From: an endosymbiont of unidentified scaly snail isolate Monju
GTDB lineage: Bacteria; Pseudomonadota; Gammaproteobacteria; Chromatiales; Chromatiaceae
DNA length: 64,000 nt
Reading direction: 5' to 3'
NCBI RefSeq assembly: GCF_000801295.1
Contig: NZ_AP012978.1
Coordinates: 2,401,001-2,465,000, forward strand
Positions within the stretch are counted from its first letter, which is position 1; each line of letters starts with the position of its first letter. The notes below the pieces were generated by a model. That model saw nothing but the letters and a program-made list of their open reading frames with translations, was not told where the DNA came from and made no database searches. Of the stretch, positions 10,362 to 22,180 are shown in pieces. A program made the translations under genes and the position numbers.

Positions 10362-11719
10362 ATGAGCGCACAGGCGAACACCAGGCCGGGATCCTGCTGC
10401 ACCCCACCTCGCTACCTTCCGGGCGGCTGGACGGTGACGTGGAGCGCTGGCTGGACTGCCTGTGCCGCGCTGGCGCCCGGGTCTGGCAGATGCTCCCGCC
10501 GGGCATCCCCGATACCACCGGCTCGCCCTACCAGAGCTGTTCGGCATTCGCCGCAAACCCGGCACTGCTCGCACCCGATCCCACCCTGCCGCTGGCCGAG
10601 TTGACCCGCGAAGACTTTGTGGCGCGCGAACGCGACTGGCTGATCGACTTTGCGCGCTTTCGCGTGCTCAAGCAACGTCACGACCAGCGCCCCTGGCAGG
10701 ACTGGGCGGCCCCGCTGCGCGACCGAGAACCGGCAGCGCTGGCTCGCCTCGACCAGGAGGCACAGGCCGAGATCGACCGCGAGATCGACTGCCAACACCT
10801 GCCGCAACGGCGCTGGCTGGCGATCCGTGCCGAATGCGCACGCCGTGGCCTGCACCTGTTCGGCGACCTGCCACTGTTCGTGGCTCTGGACAGCGCCGAA
10901 GTCTGGGCGGCACGCGAACTGTTCCTGCTCGACGAGCACGGCCAGCCGATCTATGTGGCCGGCGTCCCGCCGGACTATTTTTCCGAGATCGGGCAACGCT
11001 GGGGCAACCCGCACTACGACTGGCAGGCCATGCAGGCCGACGGCTTCCGCTGGTGGCGGCGACGCCTGCGCCGCACCCTGGACTGGTTCGACCTGGTACG
11101 CCTGGATCATTTTCGCGGCCTGGTGGCGAGCTGGATGATCCCGGCCGACAGCGCCACCGCCGCCGAGGGTTTCTGGCAACCGGTACCCGGCGCCGCCCTG
11201 CTCGAGGCCCTGCACGGCGAGTTCCCCGAGCTGCCGCTGGTCGCCGAGGACCTGGGCATCATCACCCCCGAGGTACTCACCTTGCGCCAGCGCTTCGAGC
11301 TGCCCGGCATGGCGGTGCTGCAGTTCGCCTTCGACGGCCACGAGGACAATCCGCACAAACCCGCCAATATCGGGCCGGATACCGTGGTCTATACCGGTAC
11401 CCACGACAACGACACGGTTCACGGCTGGTTCGCGGCACAGGACCCGGCTACTCGGGAGTTCGTCTATCACCTGCTCGGCGGGCAGGCCGAGGATGACGTG
11501 GCAGACCTGCTGATCCAGGCCGCGCTGGCGAGCCGCGCCTGGCTGGCGGTGCTGCCACTGCAAGACCTGCTGCGCATGGGCAGCGAGGCACGCATGAACA
11601 CCCCCGGCACCACCGAGGGCAACTGGCGCTGGCGCGTCACCTGGGAACAAATCGATCCGGCACGTCTGGACTGGCTGCGCGGGCGCCTGCGCGAGACGGG
11701 ACGCGACCATGAGTGTTGA
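10358..11719 (+). CDS. malQ: 4-alpha-glucanotransferase
   Basis: A 453-residue GH77 amylomaltase, somewhat shorter than the usual 490-510. Conserved parts are GILLHPTSLPSG, SPYQSCSAFAANP, the nucleophile region VRLDHFRG, the acid/base region LVAEDLG and YTGTHDNDT. ATG 10358 overlaps the GH57 stop. It transfers glucan segments between maltodextrins in the cytoplasm, recycling short chains from glycogen breakdown. Its 3' end overlaps glgB by 11 bp. Confidence 0.92.
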   Translation: MNERTGEHQAGILLHPTSLPSGRLDGDVERWLDCLCRAGARVWQMLPPGIPDTTGSPYQSCSAFAANPALLAPDPTLPLAELTREDFVARERDWLIDFARFRVLKQRHDQRPWQDWAAPLRDREPAALARLDQEAQAEIDREIDCQHLPQRRWLAIRAECARRGLHLFGDLPLFVALDSAEVWAARELFLLDEHGQPIYVAGVPPDYFSEIGQRWGNPHYDWQAMQADGFRWWRRRLRRTLDWFDLVRLDHFRGLVASWMIPADSATAAEGFWQPVPGAALLEALHGEFPELPLVAEDLGIITPEVLTLRQRFELPGMAVLQFAFDGHEDNPHKPANIGPDTVVYTGTHDNDTVHGWFAAQDPATREFVYHLLGGQAEDDVADLLIQAALASRAWLAVLPLQDLLRMGSEARMNTPGTTEGNWRWRVTWEQIDPARLDWLRGRLRETGRDHEC

Positions 11720-13883
11720 AACCCTGCTCGAACGCCTGCACCAGGGCCACCTGCACGACCCCTTCCTGGTGCTGGGCCGGCACCGGGACGCCAAGGGCGA
11801 GGTAGTCCGCGCCTTCCTCCCGCAGGCCCGCCAGGCCTGGCTGGACGAACTGGGGCAAATGGAACGTGTCAGCGCGGACGGCCTGTTCGAATACCGCCTG
11901 AGCCCGGCACAGGCCACACAGTTGCCGCCCCATTACCACATCGCCTGGAGCGAACCGGGCGACGATCGCCGGCACCGGGTCGTCAGCCCCTGGAGCTTCG
12001 GTCCGCAGCTCGGCGACGGCGACCTGCACCTGTTCGGCGAAGGGCGCCACCACCATGCCTATCGCTTCCTCGGCGCGCGCCCCTGGCGCATCGACGACAT
12101 CGACGGCGTGCTGTTCGCGGTCTGGGCGCCGGGGGCACGACGGGTCAGCGTGGTCGGCGACTTCAACGGCTGGCACGGCCTGCGTCACCCCATGCGCCTG
12201 CGCGGCGACGGCGGTGTGTGGGAGTTGTTCGTGCCCGGCCTGCACCCCGGCGATCCCTACAAGTACGAGATCCTGGGGCCGGCCGGCCAGCTGGTGCTCA
12301 AGGCCGATCCCTATGCGCGCCGCACCGGTCTGCGCCCCGAGACCGTCAGCCGGGTGCCCGACGACACGCCCTTCGCCTGGTCCGACCACGACTGGTTGCT
12401 CGCGCGCGAACGCTGGGACTGGCAACACCAGCCAATGTCCATCTACGAGCTGCACCTGGGCTCCTGGCAGCGGCGTGCCGACGGCGGCTTCCTGAACTAC
12501 CGCGAGATTGCCAAGCGCCTGGTGCCCTATGTACGCGACCTGGGCTTCACCCACGTCGAACTGCTGCCGGTCATGGAGCACCCGCTGGACGAGTCCTGGG
12601 GCTACCAGGTCACCGGCTTCTACGCGCCCACCGCCCGCTATGGCGAGCCGGACGACCTGCGCTGGCTGATCGACCACTGCCATCGCCACGGCATCGGCGT
12701 CATCCTCGACTGGGTGCCGGGCCACTTCCCGCGCGACGAGTTTGCCCTGGCGCGCTTCCTCGGCGAACCGTTGTACGAACACCCCGACCCGCGCCGCGGC
12801 GAACACCGCGACTGGGGCACCCTGATCTTCGACTACGGGCGCAACGAGGTGCGCAATTTCCTGCTTGCCAACGCGGTGTACTGGCTGGAGGAGTTCCACG
12901 CCGACGGCCTGCGCGTGGACGCGGTCGCCTCCATGCTCTATCTCGACTATTCGCGCGAACCCGGCGACTGGCTGCCCAACATCCACGGCGGGCGCGAGAA
13001 CCTGGATGCCATCGCCTTCCTGCGCGAGACCAACGAGGTGCTGCACGGGCGTTTTCCGGGGGCACTGAGCATCGCCGAGGAATCCACCGCCTGGCCCATG
13101 GTCTCACGCCCCACCTGGATGGGCGGCCTCGGTTTCAGCATGAAATGGAACATGGGCTGGATGAACGACACCCTGAGCTATTTCCGCGAAGACCCGCTGC
13201 ACCGCAAGCATCACCACGGCCGGCTGACCTTCGGGCAGCTCTACGCCTACCACGAGAATTTCGTGCTGCCGCTGTCGCACGACGAGGTAGTGCACATGAA
13301 GGGCAGTCTGCTCGGCAAGATGCCGGGAGACGACTGGCAACAGTTCGCCAACCTGCGCCTGCTGCTGTGCTGGCAGTTCGCCCACCCCGGCAAGCAGCTC
13401 CTGTTCATGGGCGGCGAATTCGCCCAGCGCGTCGAATGGAGCGAGGCGCGCGAACTGGACTGGCACCTGCTGGAACACGACGCACACCGCGGCACCCAGG
13501 CCCTGGTGCGCGACCTCAACCGGCTGCACGCCCAGTATCCCGCCCTGCACCGCCATGACTTCGAGTCCGAGGGCTTCACCTGGCTGGACTGCGAGGACGC
13601 CAACCATTCCGTGCTGGCCTTCACCCGAGAGGGCGACGGCCAGGTACTGGTGTGCGTGCTCAACTTCACCCCGGTTCTGCGCGAGGGTTACCGGGTGCCC
13701 CTGCCCGGCCCCGGGCAGTATCATGAGATCTTCAATTCCGACTCGGCCCACTACGGTGGCACCAACTGCGGCAACGAGCCGGTGGCGGCGGAACCCCTGC
13801 CCTGGCGCGGGCAGGACTGGTCCGCGGCATTGACCCTGCCGCCGCTGGGCATGCTGATCCTCGAACCCGAACCCGAACCCTGA
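11709..13883 (+). CDS. glgB: 1,4-alpha-glucan branching enzyme
   Basis: A 724-residue GH13 branching enzyme with two N-terminal beta-sandwich domains (one CBM48-like, around FAVWAPGARRVSVVGDFNGW), then the catalytic barrel with DGLRVDAVASML (nucleophile Asp), SIAEES (acid/base Glu) and LSHDEVVH. The length is usual for bacterial GlgB. It introduces alpha-1,6 branches into glycogen. It starts inside the malQ 3' end and is followed 12 bp later by glgA. Confidence 0.96.
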   Translation: MSVETLLERLHQGHLHDPFLVLGRHRDAKGEVVRAFLPQARQAWLDELGQMERVSADGLFEYRLSPAQATQLPPHYHIAWSEPGDDRRHRVVSPWSFGPQLGDGDLHLFGEGRHHHAYRFLGARPWRIDDIDGVLFAVWAPGARRVSVVGDFNGWHGLRHPMRLRGDGGVWELFVPGLHPGDPYKYEILGPAGQLVLKADPYARRTGLRPETVSRVPDDTPFAWSDHDWLLARERWDWQHQPMSIYELHLGSWQRRADGGFLNYREIAKRLVPYVRDLGFTHVELLPVMEHPLDESWGYQVTGFYAPTARYGEPDDLRWLIDHCHRHGIGVILDWVPGHFPRDEFALARFLGEPLYEHPDPRRGEHRDWGTLIFDYGRNEVRNFLLANAVYWLEEFHADGLRVDAVASMLYLDYSREPGDWLPNIHGGRENLDAIAFLRETNEVLHGRFPGALSIAEESTAWPMVSRPTWMGGLGFSMKWNMGWMNDTLSYFREDPLHRKHHHGRLTFGQLYAYHENFVLPLSHDEVVHMKGSLLGKMPGDDWQQFANLRLLLCWQFAHPGKQLLFMGGEFAQRVEWSEARELDWHLLEHDAHRGTQALVRDLNRLHAQYPALHRHDFESEGFTWLDCEDANHSVLAFTREGDGQVLVCVLNFTPVLREGYRVPLPGPGQYHEIFNSDSAHYGGTNCGNEPVAAEPLPWRGQDWSAALTLPPLGMLILEPEPEP

Positions 13884-13895
13884 GGGAGACGCACC

Positions 13896-15397
13896 ATGCC
13901 AGCCACCATGACCCGCTCCGCCCGCCCCCTCCGGGTACTGTATGCCGCCAGCGAGGCCTGGCCGTTGATCAAGACCGGCGGCCTGGGCGACGTGGCGCAC
14001 GCCTTGCCCAACGCCCTGCACACCCTGGGGGCGGACCTGCGCCTGGTACTGCCCGCCTACCGCGAGGTGCTGCGCCAGGTCGAGGACCTGCAGATCCTCG
14101 GCTGGCTGGACCTGGGTGACGGCAGCGAAGCACGCATCGTGCAGGCCTGGCACCCGGCCTTCGAGATGCCCCTTTGGCTGGTGGACATCGGCGAGTTGTT
14201 CGACCGCGAAGGCAACCCCTATGTCGACCCCGACGGCCACGACTGGCCCGACAACCCGCAACGCTTCACCCGCTTCTCACGCGCCGTGGCGCTGCTCGGC
14301 GTGGATACCCTGGAAACCGGCTGGCGACCCGACATCGTGCATGCCAACGACTGGCAGACCGGTCCCGTGGCCGCCTTCCTGCACGAGATGCCGCAGGCGC
14401 CGCGCAGCCTCTATACCATCCACAACATTGCCTACGATGGCCAGTTCGACCATGCCACCTTCGAGGCCTTGCATCTGCCTGCCAGGTGGTGGTCCATCGA
14501 CGGCGCCGAGTTCCATGGCCGCTTCTCGCCCATGAAGGCCGGGCTGATGTTCTCCGACCGCATCAACACGGTCAGCCCCACCTATGCGCGCGAAATCCAG
14601 ACACCTGAACATGGCTACGGTTATGCTGGCATACTGCAGCATCTGCGGCACAAGCTCAGCGGCATCCTCAACGGCATCGACACCCGGGTATGGGACCCGG
14701 CGAACGACCCGCACATCGCCGCCAACTACGATTGCGACAGCGACCTGGAGGAGGTCCGCCACCTCAACCGCAAGGCACTGCTCGAAGCCCTGGGCGCAGA
14801 ACCCCAGGCCGCGGCCGCCCGCGCACCGGTGATCGGTTTCGTCGGCCGCCTGGTCCACCAGAAGGGCATCGACCTGCTGATCGAGGCAATCCCCAAACTG
14901 GTGCGCCAGACCACTGTGCGCTTCGCCATCGTGGGCAGCGGCGAACGGCGCTACCAGGCTCGCCTGGAACAGCTCCGCCAGCGCCTCCCGGCTCGGGTGT
15001 TCTGCTACATCGGCTATTCCGAGCCCCTGGCCCACCAGCTCGAGGCCGGCGCGGACATCTTTGCCATGCCCTCGCGCTACGAACCCTGCGGGCTGAACCA
15101 GCTCTACAGCCTGCGCTACGGCACCCCGCCGGTGGTGCGCCGCACCGGCGGCCTGGCCGACACCGTGGAACATGCCAGCCCCCGCGCCCTGGCTGACGGC
15201 AGCGCTACCGGCTTCGTGTTCGATGCCCCCACCGCCCCGGCCCTGGCACAGGCCCTGCGCCAGGCCTTGCGCACACGCCAGGATCCGGTCCTCTGGCGTC
15301 AGCTGCAATGCGCTGGCATGCAGCGCCCGCTGGGCTGGGAACAGAGTGCGCGACGCTATCTCGAACTGTACCGAACCATCCTGCAGGACAAACGACC

Positions 15398-15401
<4 letters not shown>
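13896..15401 (+). CDS. glgA: Glycogen synthase (ADP-glucose type)
   Basis: A 501-residue GT5 glycogen synthase. The KTGGLGDV motif near residue 27 binds ADP-glucose, HANDWQTG and TIHNIAYDG lie in the N-terminal Rossmann domain, and the C-terminal domain has GFVGRLVHQKGIDLL and PSRYEPCGLNQLYSLRYGT. ATG codons at 13896 and 13908 are both possible; 13896 has the better-spaced GAGGGAG sequence. It extends glucan chains using ADP-glucose from GlgC. It overlaps glgP by 4 bp. Confidence 0.95.
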
Positions 15402-17866
<2,465 letters not shown>

Positions 17867-17945
17867 GACCGGATTCACCGTGCGGGAATGTTTTGCACCA
17901 GATCAGCCCACCCCGGGCTCGCGGCGGTACAATTGGACTCAGCGT

Positions 17946-17971
17946 CAATATTGCACCCGGGCGCAATATTG
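17946..17971. promoter_or_regulatory. 26-bp near-perfect palindrome upstream of rpoN
   Basis: CAATATTGC at 17946-17954 and GCAATATTG at 17963-17971 are perfect inverted 9-mers around a CCCGGG core; the only mismatch is 17955/17962. It lies 57 bp before the rpoN ATG and 80 bp after the glgP stop. No T-run follows, so it looks more like a protein-binding operator than a terminator. A weak promoter-like pair (TTGCAC at 17951, TAGAAT at 17976, 19-bp gap) overlaps it. Confidence 0.5.
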
Positions 17972-18027
17972 GAGCTAGAATGAACATAAAAGCCACAGGC
18001 GCAGTATCCATTGGCAGTTTCAGCTGA

Positions 18028-19488
18028 ATGAAACCCACGCTTCAACTCCGCATTGGTCAGCACCTGACCATGACCCCGCAACTGCAGCAGGCGATAAAGC
18101 TGCTGCAGTTGTCTACACTGGACCTGAAGCAGGAGATCCAGGAGGCGCTCGAGTCCAACCTGATGCTCGAGACCGAGGAGGAAGGCGCACAGAAGGAATC
18201 CGCCGATTCCATGCCCGAGGCTCTCGAATCCGCGGCGGGCGACAGTCCGGCCAACGACATCAACAACGAGCGGGAGATCCAGATCGAGACCGCCACCATC
18301 CCCGAGGAACTGCCGGCCGATACCAGCTGGGACGACCTTTACGACAACATCACCCTGCCGACCACGAGTAACGTCAACGACATGCTAGCCCAGCGCAGCG
18401 CCGACGAGTCGCTGCACGATCACCTCACCTGGCAGATGGAGTTGACCCACTTCAGCCCGCTGGATCTGCGTATCGCCGAGCCCATCATCGACAGCATCGG
18501 TGACGACGGCTACCTGCACGCCAGCCTGGAAGACATCGCCGCCAGCGTCCCCGACGCCAGTCCCGGGCTGGACGAGGTGGAGGCCGTGCTGCACCGCATC
18601 CAGGCCTTCGACCCGCCAGGCGTGGGCGCGCGCGACCCGCGCGAGGCCCTGCTCATCCAGGCGCGCCAGCTCAGTGACGAATACGATTCGCGCGAACTGG
18701 CGCTCGAAATCCTCGAACACCACTTCAAGCTGCTCACCGAGGGTCGCCAGGAAGTCCTGCTGCGCAAGCTCAAGGTCTCGCCCGAGGAGCTGGCCGAGGC
18801 GGTAGCCCTCATCCGCTCGCTCAACCCGCACCCGGGCAGCGCCATTCCCGGTCCGCCCCCCACCTACGTGGAACCGGACGTGTTCGTGTTCAAGCGCGAG
18901 GGACGCTGGATGGAGGAACTCAACCCCGACGCTTCGCCGCGCCTGCGCGTCAACCCCACCTATGCCGCGATGATCCGTCGCGCCGACAACAGCGACGACA
19001 ATATCGTGCTCAAGAACCACCTGCAGGAGGCGCGCTGGTTCATCAAGAGCCTGCAGAGCCGCAACGAGACCCTGCTCAAGGTGGCGCGCGCCATCGTCGA
19101 GCACCAGCAGGCGTTCTTCGAGTACGGCGAAGAAGCCATGAAGCCGCTGGTGTTGCGCGACATCGCCGAAAAGGTCGAGATGCACGAATCGACCATCTCG
19201 CGGGTCACCACCCAGAAATACATGTACACCCCGCGCGGCACCCTGGAGTTCAAGTACTTCTTCTCCAGCCACGTGAGTACCGACAGCGGCGGCGAGGCCT
19301 CGGCCACTGCCATTCGCGCGGTCATCAAGAAGCTGATCGCCGCCGAGCCACCGGGCAAGCCGTTGTCGGACAACAAGATCGCCAACCTGCTGGCCGAACA
19401 GGACATCAAGGTGGCACGGCGCACCGTCGCCAAGTATCGGGAGTCGATGGGCATTCCCCCGTCGAACGAACGCAAGCGCCTGGCCTAG
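18028..19488 (+). CDS. rpoN: RNA polymerase sigma-54 factor
   Basis: A 486-residue sigma-54. The Gln/Leu-rich activator-interaction region starts at the N-terminus (LTMTPQLQQAIKLLQLS), an acidic linker spans about residues 45-110, then the core-binding region and the helix-turn-helix region (ESTISRVTTQKYM), and the C-terminal RpoN box reads ARRTVAKYRE. It directs RNA polymerase to -24/-12 promoters. It is followed by hpf, ptsN, hprK and rapZ as in many proteobacteria. Confidence 0.97.
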   Translation: MKPTLQLRIGQHLTMTPQLQQAIKLLQLSTLDLKQEIQEALESNLMLETEEEGAQKESADSMPEALESAAGDSPANDINNEREIQIETATIPEELPADTSWDDLYDNITLPTTSNVNDMLAQRSADESLHDHLTWQMELTHFSPLDLRIAEPIIDSIGDDGYLHASLEDIAASVPDASPGLDEVEAVLHRIQAFDPPGVGARDPREALLIQARQLSDEYDSRELALEILEHHFKLLTEGRQEVLLRKLKVSPEELAEAVALIRSLNPHPGSAIPGPPPTYVEPDVFVFKREGRWMEELNPDASPRLRVNPTYAAMIRRADNSDDNIVLKNHLQEARWFIKSLQSRNETLLKVARAIVEHQQAFFEYGEEAMKPLVLRDIAEKVEMHESTISRVTTQKYMYTPRGTLEFKYFFSSHVSTDSGGEASATAIRAVIKKLIAAEPPGKPLSDNKIANLLAEQDIKVARRTVAKYRESMGIPPSNERKRLA

Positions 19489-19511
19489 GCGCCTCAACAA
19501 AGGAGAGGAAC

Positions 19512-19847
19512 ATGCAACTGAACCTGACCGGTCACCATGTCGATATCACCGACTCCATGCGCAACTATGTCAACGAAAAACTGGCGAGACTCACCCGCCA
19601 CTTCGACCATGTGACCAATGTGCACGTGATCCTCAGTGTGGAAAAGCTGGAACAGAAGGCCGAGGCCACCCTGCACGTGTCGGGCAACGACATCTTTGCC
19701 GAGGCCGTCAACGAAGACATGTACGCCGCCATCGACGCCCTGGTGGACAAGCTCGACCGACAGGTGATCAAGCACAAGGAAAAGCTCAAGAGCCACCGCA
19801 GCAACGGCCAGCAGCCGCCCCTGGAGGCCACCGAGATTCCGAACTGA
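19512..19847 (+). CDS. hpf: Ribosome hibernation promoting factor (short form)
   Basis: A 111-residue HPF/YfiA-family protein, with no C-terminal dimerisation domain. N-terminal NLTGHHVDITDSMRNYVNEK, HFDHVTNVHVIL and NEDMYAAIDALVDKLDRQV are the conserved segments. AAAGGAGAGG precedes the start. It binds the 30S decoding region in stationary phase and, with RMF, forms 100S dimers. Downstream of rpoN it is the usual neighbour. Confidence 0.95.
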   Translation: MQLNLTGHHVDITDSMRNYVNEKLARLTRHFDHVTNVHVILSVEKLEQKAEATLHVSGNDIFAEAVNEDMYAAIDALVDKLDRQVIKHKEKLKSHRSNGQQPPLEATEIPN

Positions 19848-19876
19848 CGACGAGACACCACGCGGACGGTCAGCCC

Positions 19877-20338
19877 ATGCCCACCACGGACATCCTCGGC
19901 ATCGAGTCCATACGCCTGGACGACACCTCGCCGAGCAAGAAACGGGTGCTCGAGCAGGCGGCGCACCTGCTCGCACCCCACGACGCGGAACTGAGCGAAC
20001 GCATCTTCGGGCGCCTGCTCGAACGCGAACGCCTGGGCAGTACCGGGCTGGCCGGCGGCGTGGCCCTGCCGCACGCACGCATGCCCGACATCACCCAGAC
20101 CCGCGGCGCATTCCTGCGGCTGGCCTCCCCGGTGGACTTCGACAGCTTCGACGGCCGCCCGGTAGACCTGGTGTTCGCACTGCTGGTCCCCGAGGAGGCC
20201 ACCGAGGCCCACCTGCAACTGCTGGCCGAACTGGCCCGCACCTTCAACGACCCGACCTTGCGCGCCCAGTTGCGGCGCGCCACCCCCGCGCAGGCGCTCG
20301 ACCTGCTGACCCGCCGCCTCGCCCACGAGGCCGCATAA
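19877..20338 (+). CDS. ptsN: PTS IIA-like nitrogen-regulatory protein
   Basis: A 153-residue EIIA-Ntr with the phosphorylation site GVALPHARM (His66). It receives phosphate from EI and HPr, both encoded here, and regulates potassium transport, nitrogen and cell-envelope responses rather than sugar uptake. The 3' end runs directly into hprK with no intergenic gap, so the two are coupled or were before hprK was damaged. Confidence 0.94.
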   Translation: MPTTDILGIESIRLDDTSPSKKRVLEQAAHLLAPHDAELSERIFGRLLERERLGSTGLAGGVALPHARMPDITQTRGAFLRLASPVDFDSFDGRPVDLVFALLVPEEATEAHLQLLAELARTFNDPTLRAQLRRATPAQALDLLTRRLAHEAA

Positions 20339-20339
20339 G

Positions 20340-21258
20340 GTCCGCGTCCGCGATCTCTACGAGGCGCTGCGCGACAAGCTGCGGCTGCAACTGATCGCAG
20401 GAGAACCCGGACTCGACCGCGCCCTGCTGGACGATACCCTGGACCCCGCCAGCTACCTGGTGGCCGGGCCGCTGAGCGACATCCACCCCAACCGTATACA
20501 GGTCATCGGTCACGCCGAGCAACGATATCTCGAAGCCCTGGGAGACGACCGCGAGCCGATGCTCGAGCGCCTGTTCCACAGTCCCACCCGGGTGGTGGTG
20601 CTGGTCGACGGGCTATCGGCGGACCCAATCCTGCTCGCACATGCCGAACAGGCCGGGGTGGTGGTGCTGGCCAGCCCGCTGTCGATACGCACCGTGCTCG
20701 ACCATCTCCAGTATTTCGCCACCCTGCGCCTGTCGGACAAGACCACCCTGCACGGCGTGTTCATGGAAGTACTGGGCATGGGCGTGCTGATCACCGGCGA
20801 CCCGGCGGTGGGCAAGAGCGAACTGGCACTGGAACTGGTCAGCCGCGGCAACCGCCTGGTCGCCGATGACGCCCCGGAGTTCACCCGCATCGCGCCAGAC
20901 ATCATCAGTGGCAGCTGCCCCCCCTGCTGCGCGATTTCCTCGAAGTTCGCGGCCTGGGCGTGCTCAACATCCGCGCCATGTTCGGCGACAACGCCATCAA
21001 GCACGACAAGTACCTGCGCCTGATCGTGCACCTGCAACCCATGACCGATCAGGAACTGGCCACCATGGAGCGGCTGGCTGCCCGCCAGGAGATCCGCGAG
21101 GTGCTCGGCGTACCCATCCCGCAGGTCACCATCCCGGACGCAACCTGGCCATCCTGGTGGAGGCTGCGGTGCGCGCTCACCTGCTGGCCCTGCAAGGCTA
21201 CGATGCCACCGAGGAATTCATCGAGCGCCAGCAGCAGGCCCTGACCAACGCCGACTGA
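20340..21258 (+). pseudogene. hprK: HPr kinase/phosphorylase, disrupted
   Basis: The product is recognisable across three frames: an N-terminal part (VRVRDLYEALRDKL to VADDAPEF) with Walker A GDPAVGKSE, a middle part (LRDFLEVRGLGVLNIRAMFG) and the end (GRNLAILVEAAVRAHLL). One base is missing in the C7 run at 20918-20924, and the frame changes again near 21134-21137, where a few residues of the usual IPVAAGRNL segment are also absent. No ATG, GTG or TTG precedes VRVRDLY after the in-frame stop at 20307; one extra G in CATAAGG (20334-20340) would give an ATG overlapping the ptsN stop. HprK phosphorylates Ser46 of HPr. It is a pseudogene or a locally poor sequence. Confidence 0.85.
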
Positions 21259-21267
21259 TCGCGCCTG

Positions 21268-21285
21268 CCGGATGTTTCACCGGCA
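21268..21285. repeat. 18-bp match to the MITE terminus
   Basis: These 18 bases between hprK and rapZ are identical to 56359-56376, the end of the second MITE-like element. The rest of the element is absent. It could be a remnant, an insertion scar, or chance; 18 identical bases in a short intergenic gap make chance less likely. Confidence 0.45.
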
Positions 21286-21307
21286 CCGAACCCCTATAAT
21301 CTCCACC

Positions 21308-22180
21308 ATGAGCGCCAGCACCCCCAAGCTGATCGTTGTCTCGGGCCTGTCGGGCTCGGGCAAGAACATCGCGCTCAACGTACTGGAAGATGCCGGCTAC
21401 AACTGCATCGACAACCTGCCGCTGCACCTGTTCGAGACCCTGGCGCACGACATGGTGCGCCAGGAAGGCCGGCTTCCGCCGCTCACCGCGGTGGGGATCG
21501 ACGCACGCAGCCCGTGCCGGCAACTGATGGCCCTGCCGCGGCTGCTCGCCGACCTGCGCGAGAACGGCATCGTCTGCGAGCTCGTGTTTCTCGAGGCCGA
21601 CAACGAGATCCTCATCCAACGCTTCAGCGAGACCCGTCGCCGCCACCCACTGAGCAACGAATACGACGACCTGGAAGGCGCCATCGAAAAGGAGCGGCAA
21701 CTGCTCGCTCCATTGCGCGAGGCCGCCGATCTGAGGGTCGACACCAGCCGCACCACCCTGCACCAGCTGCGCGACATCATCCGTGCGCGGGTCGCCAAAC
21801 GCCCGGCCGGCGCACTGTCGATCCTGCTCAAGTCCTTCGGCTTCAAACACGGTCTGCCACGCAATGCCAATTTCGTGTTCGACGTACGCTGCCTGCCCAA
21901 TCCCCACTGGCATCCGGAGCTGCGTCCGCTCACCGGTCGTGATCCGGCGGTAGCCACCTTTCTCGAGGAGAGCCCCGAGGTCGATCGCATGTTCTACGAC
22001 ATCAACGACTTCATCCAGCGCTGGATCCCCAGCTTCGAGGCCGAAGGCCGTGCCTACCTGACCATCGCCATCGGCTGCACCGGCGGCCAGCACCGTTCGG
22101 TGTACTTGGTCGAACGGCTCTGTCGCAGCCTGGAAAAGCTGGGCCGCCACGTACAGTGCCGGCATCGGGAACTGGCATGA
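21308..22180 (+). CDS. rapZ: RNase adapter protein RapZ
   Basis: A 290-residue RapZ (YvcJ family). The N-terminal P-loop reads GLSGSGKNIAL, followed by EDAGYNCIDNLP; the C-terminal RNA-binding part has SFGFKHGLPRNANFVFDVR and CTGGQHRSVYLVE. The Walker A Ser/Thr is Asn here. In E. coli RapZ guides RNase E to the GlmZ small RNA and controls glucosamine-6-phosphate synthase. ATG 21308 matches the family start; the open frame upstream is not conserved. It overlaps the next PTS gene by ATGA. Confidence 0.95.
   Translation: MSASTPKLIVVSGLSGSGKNIALNVLEDAGYNCIDNLPLHLFETLAHDMVRQEGRLPPLTAVGIDARSPCRQLMALPRLLADLRENGIVCELVFLEADNEILIQRFSETRRRHPLSNEYDDLEGAIEKERQLLAPLREAADLRVDTSRTTLHQLRDIIRARVAKRPAGALSILLKSFGFKHGLPRNANFVFDVRCLPNPHWHPELRPLTGRDPAVATFLEESPEVDRMFYDINDFIQRWIPSFEAEGRAYLTIAIGCTGGQHRSVYLVERLCRSLEKLGRHVQCRHRELA

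Noticed and set aside
21275-21300. Promoter for rapZ with perfect TATAAT at 21295
   Set aside because: The -10 box would lie only 7 bp before the ATG and no good -35 box is at the right distance; it could only give a leaderless mRNA.
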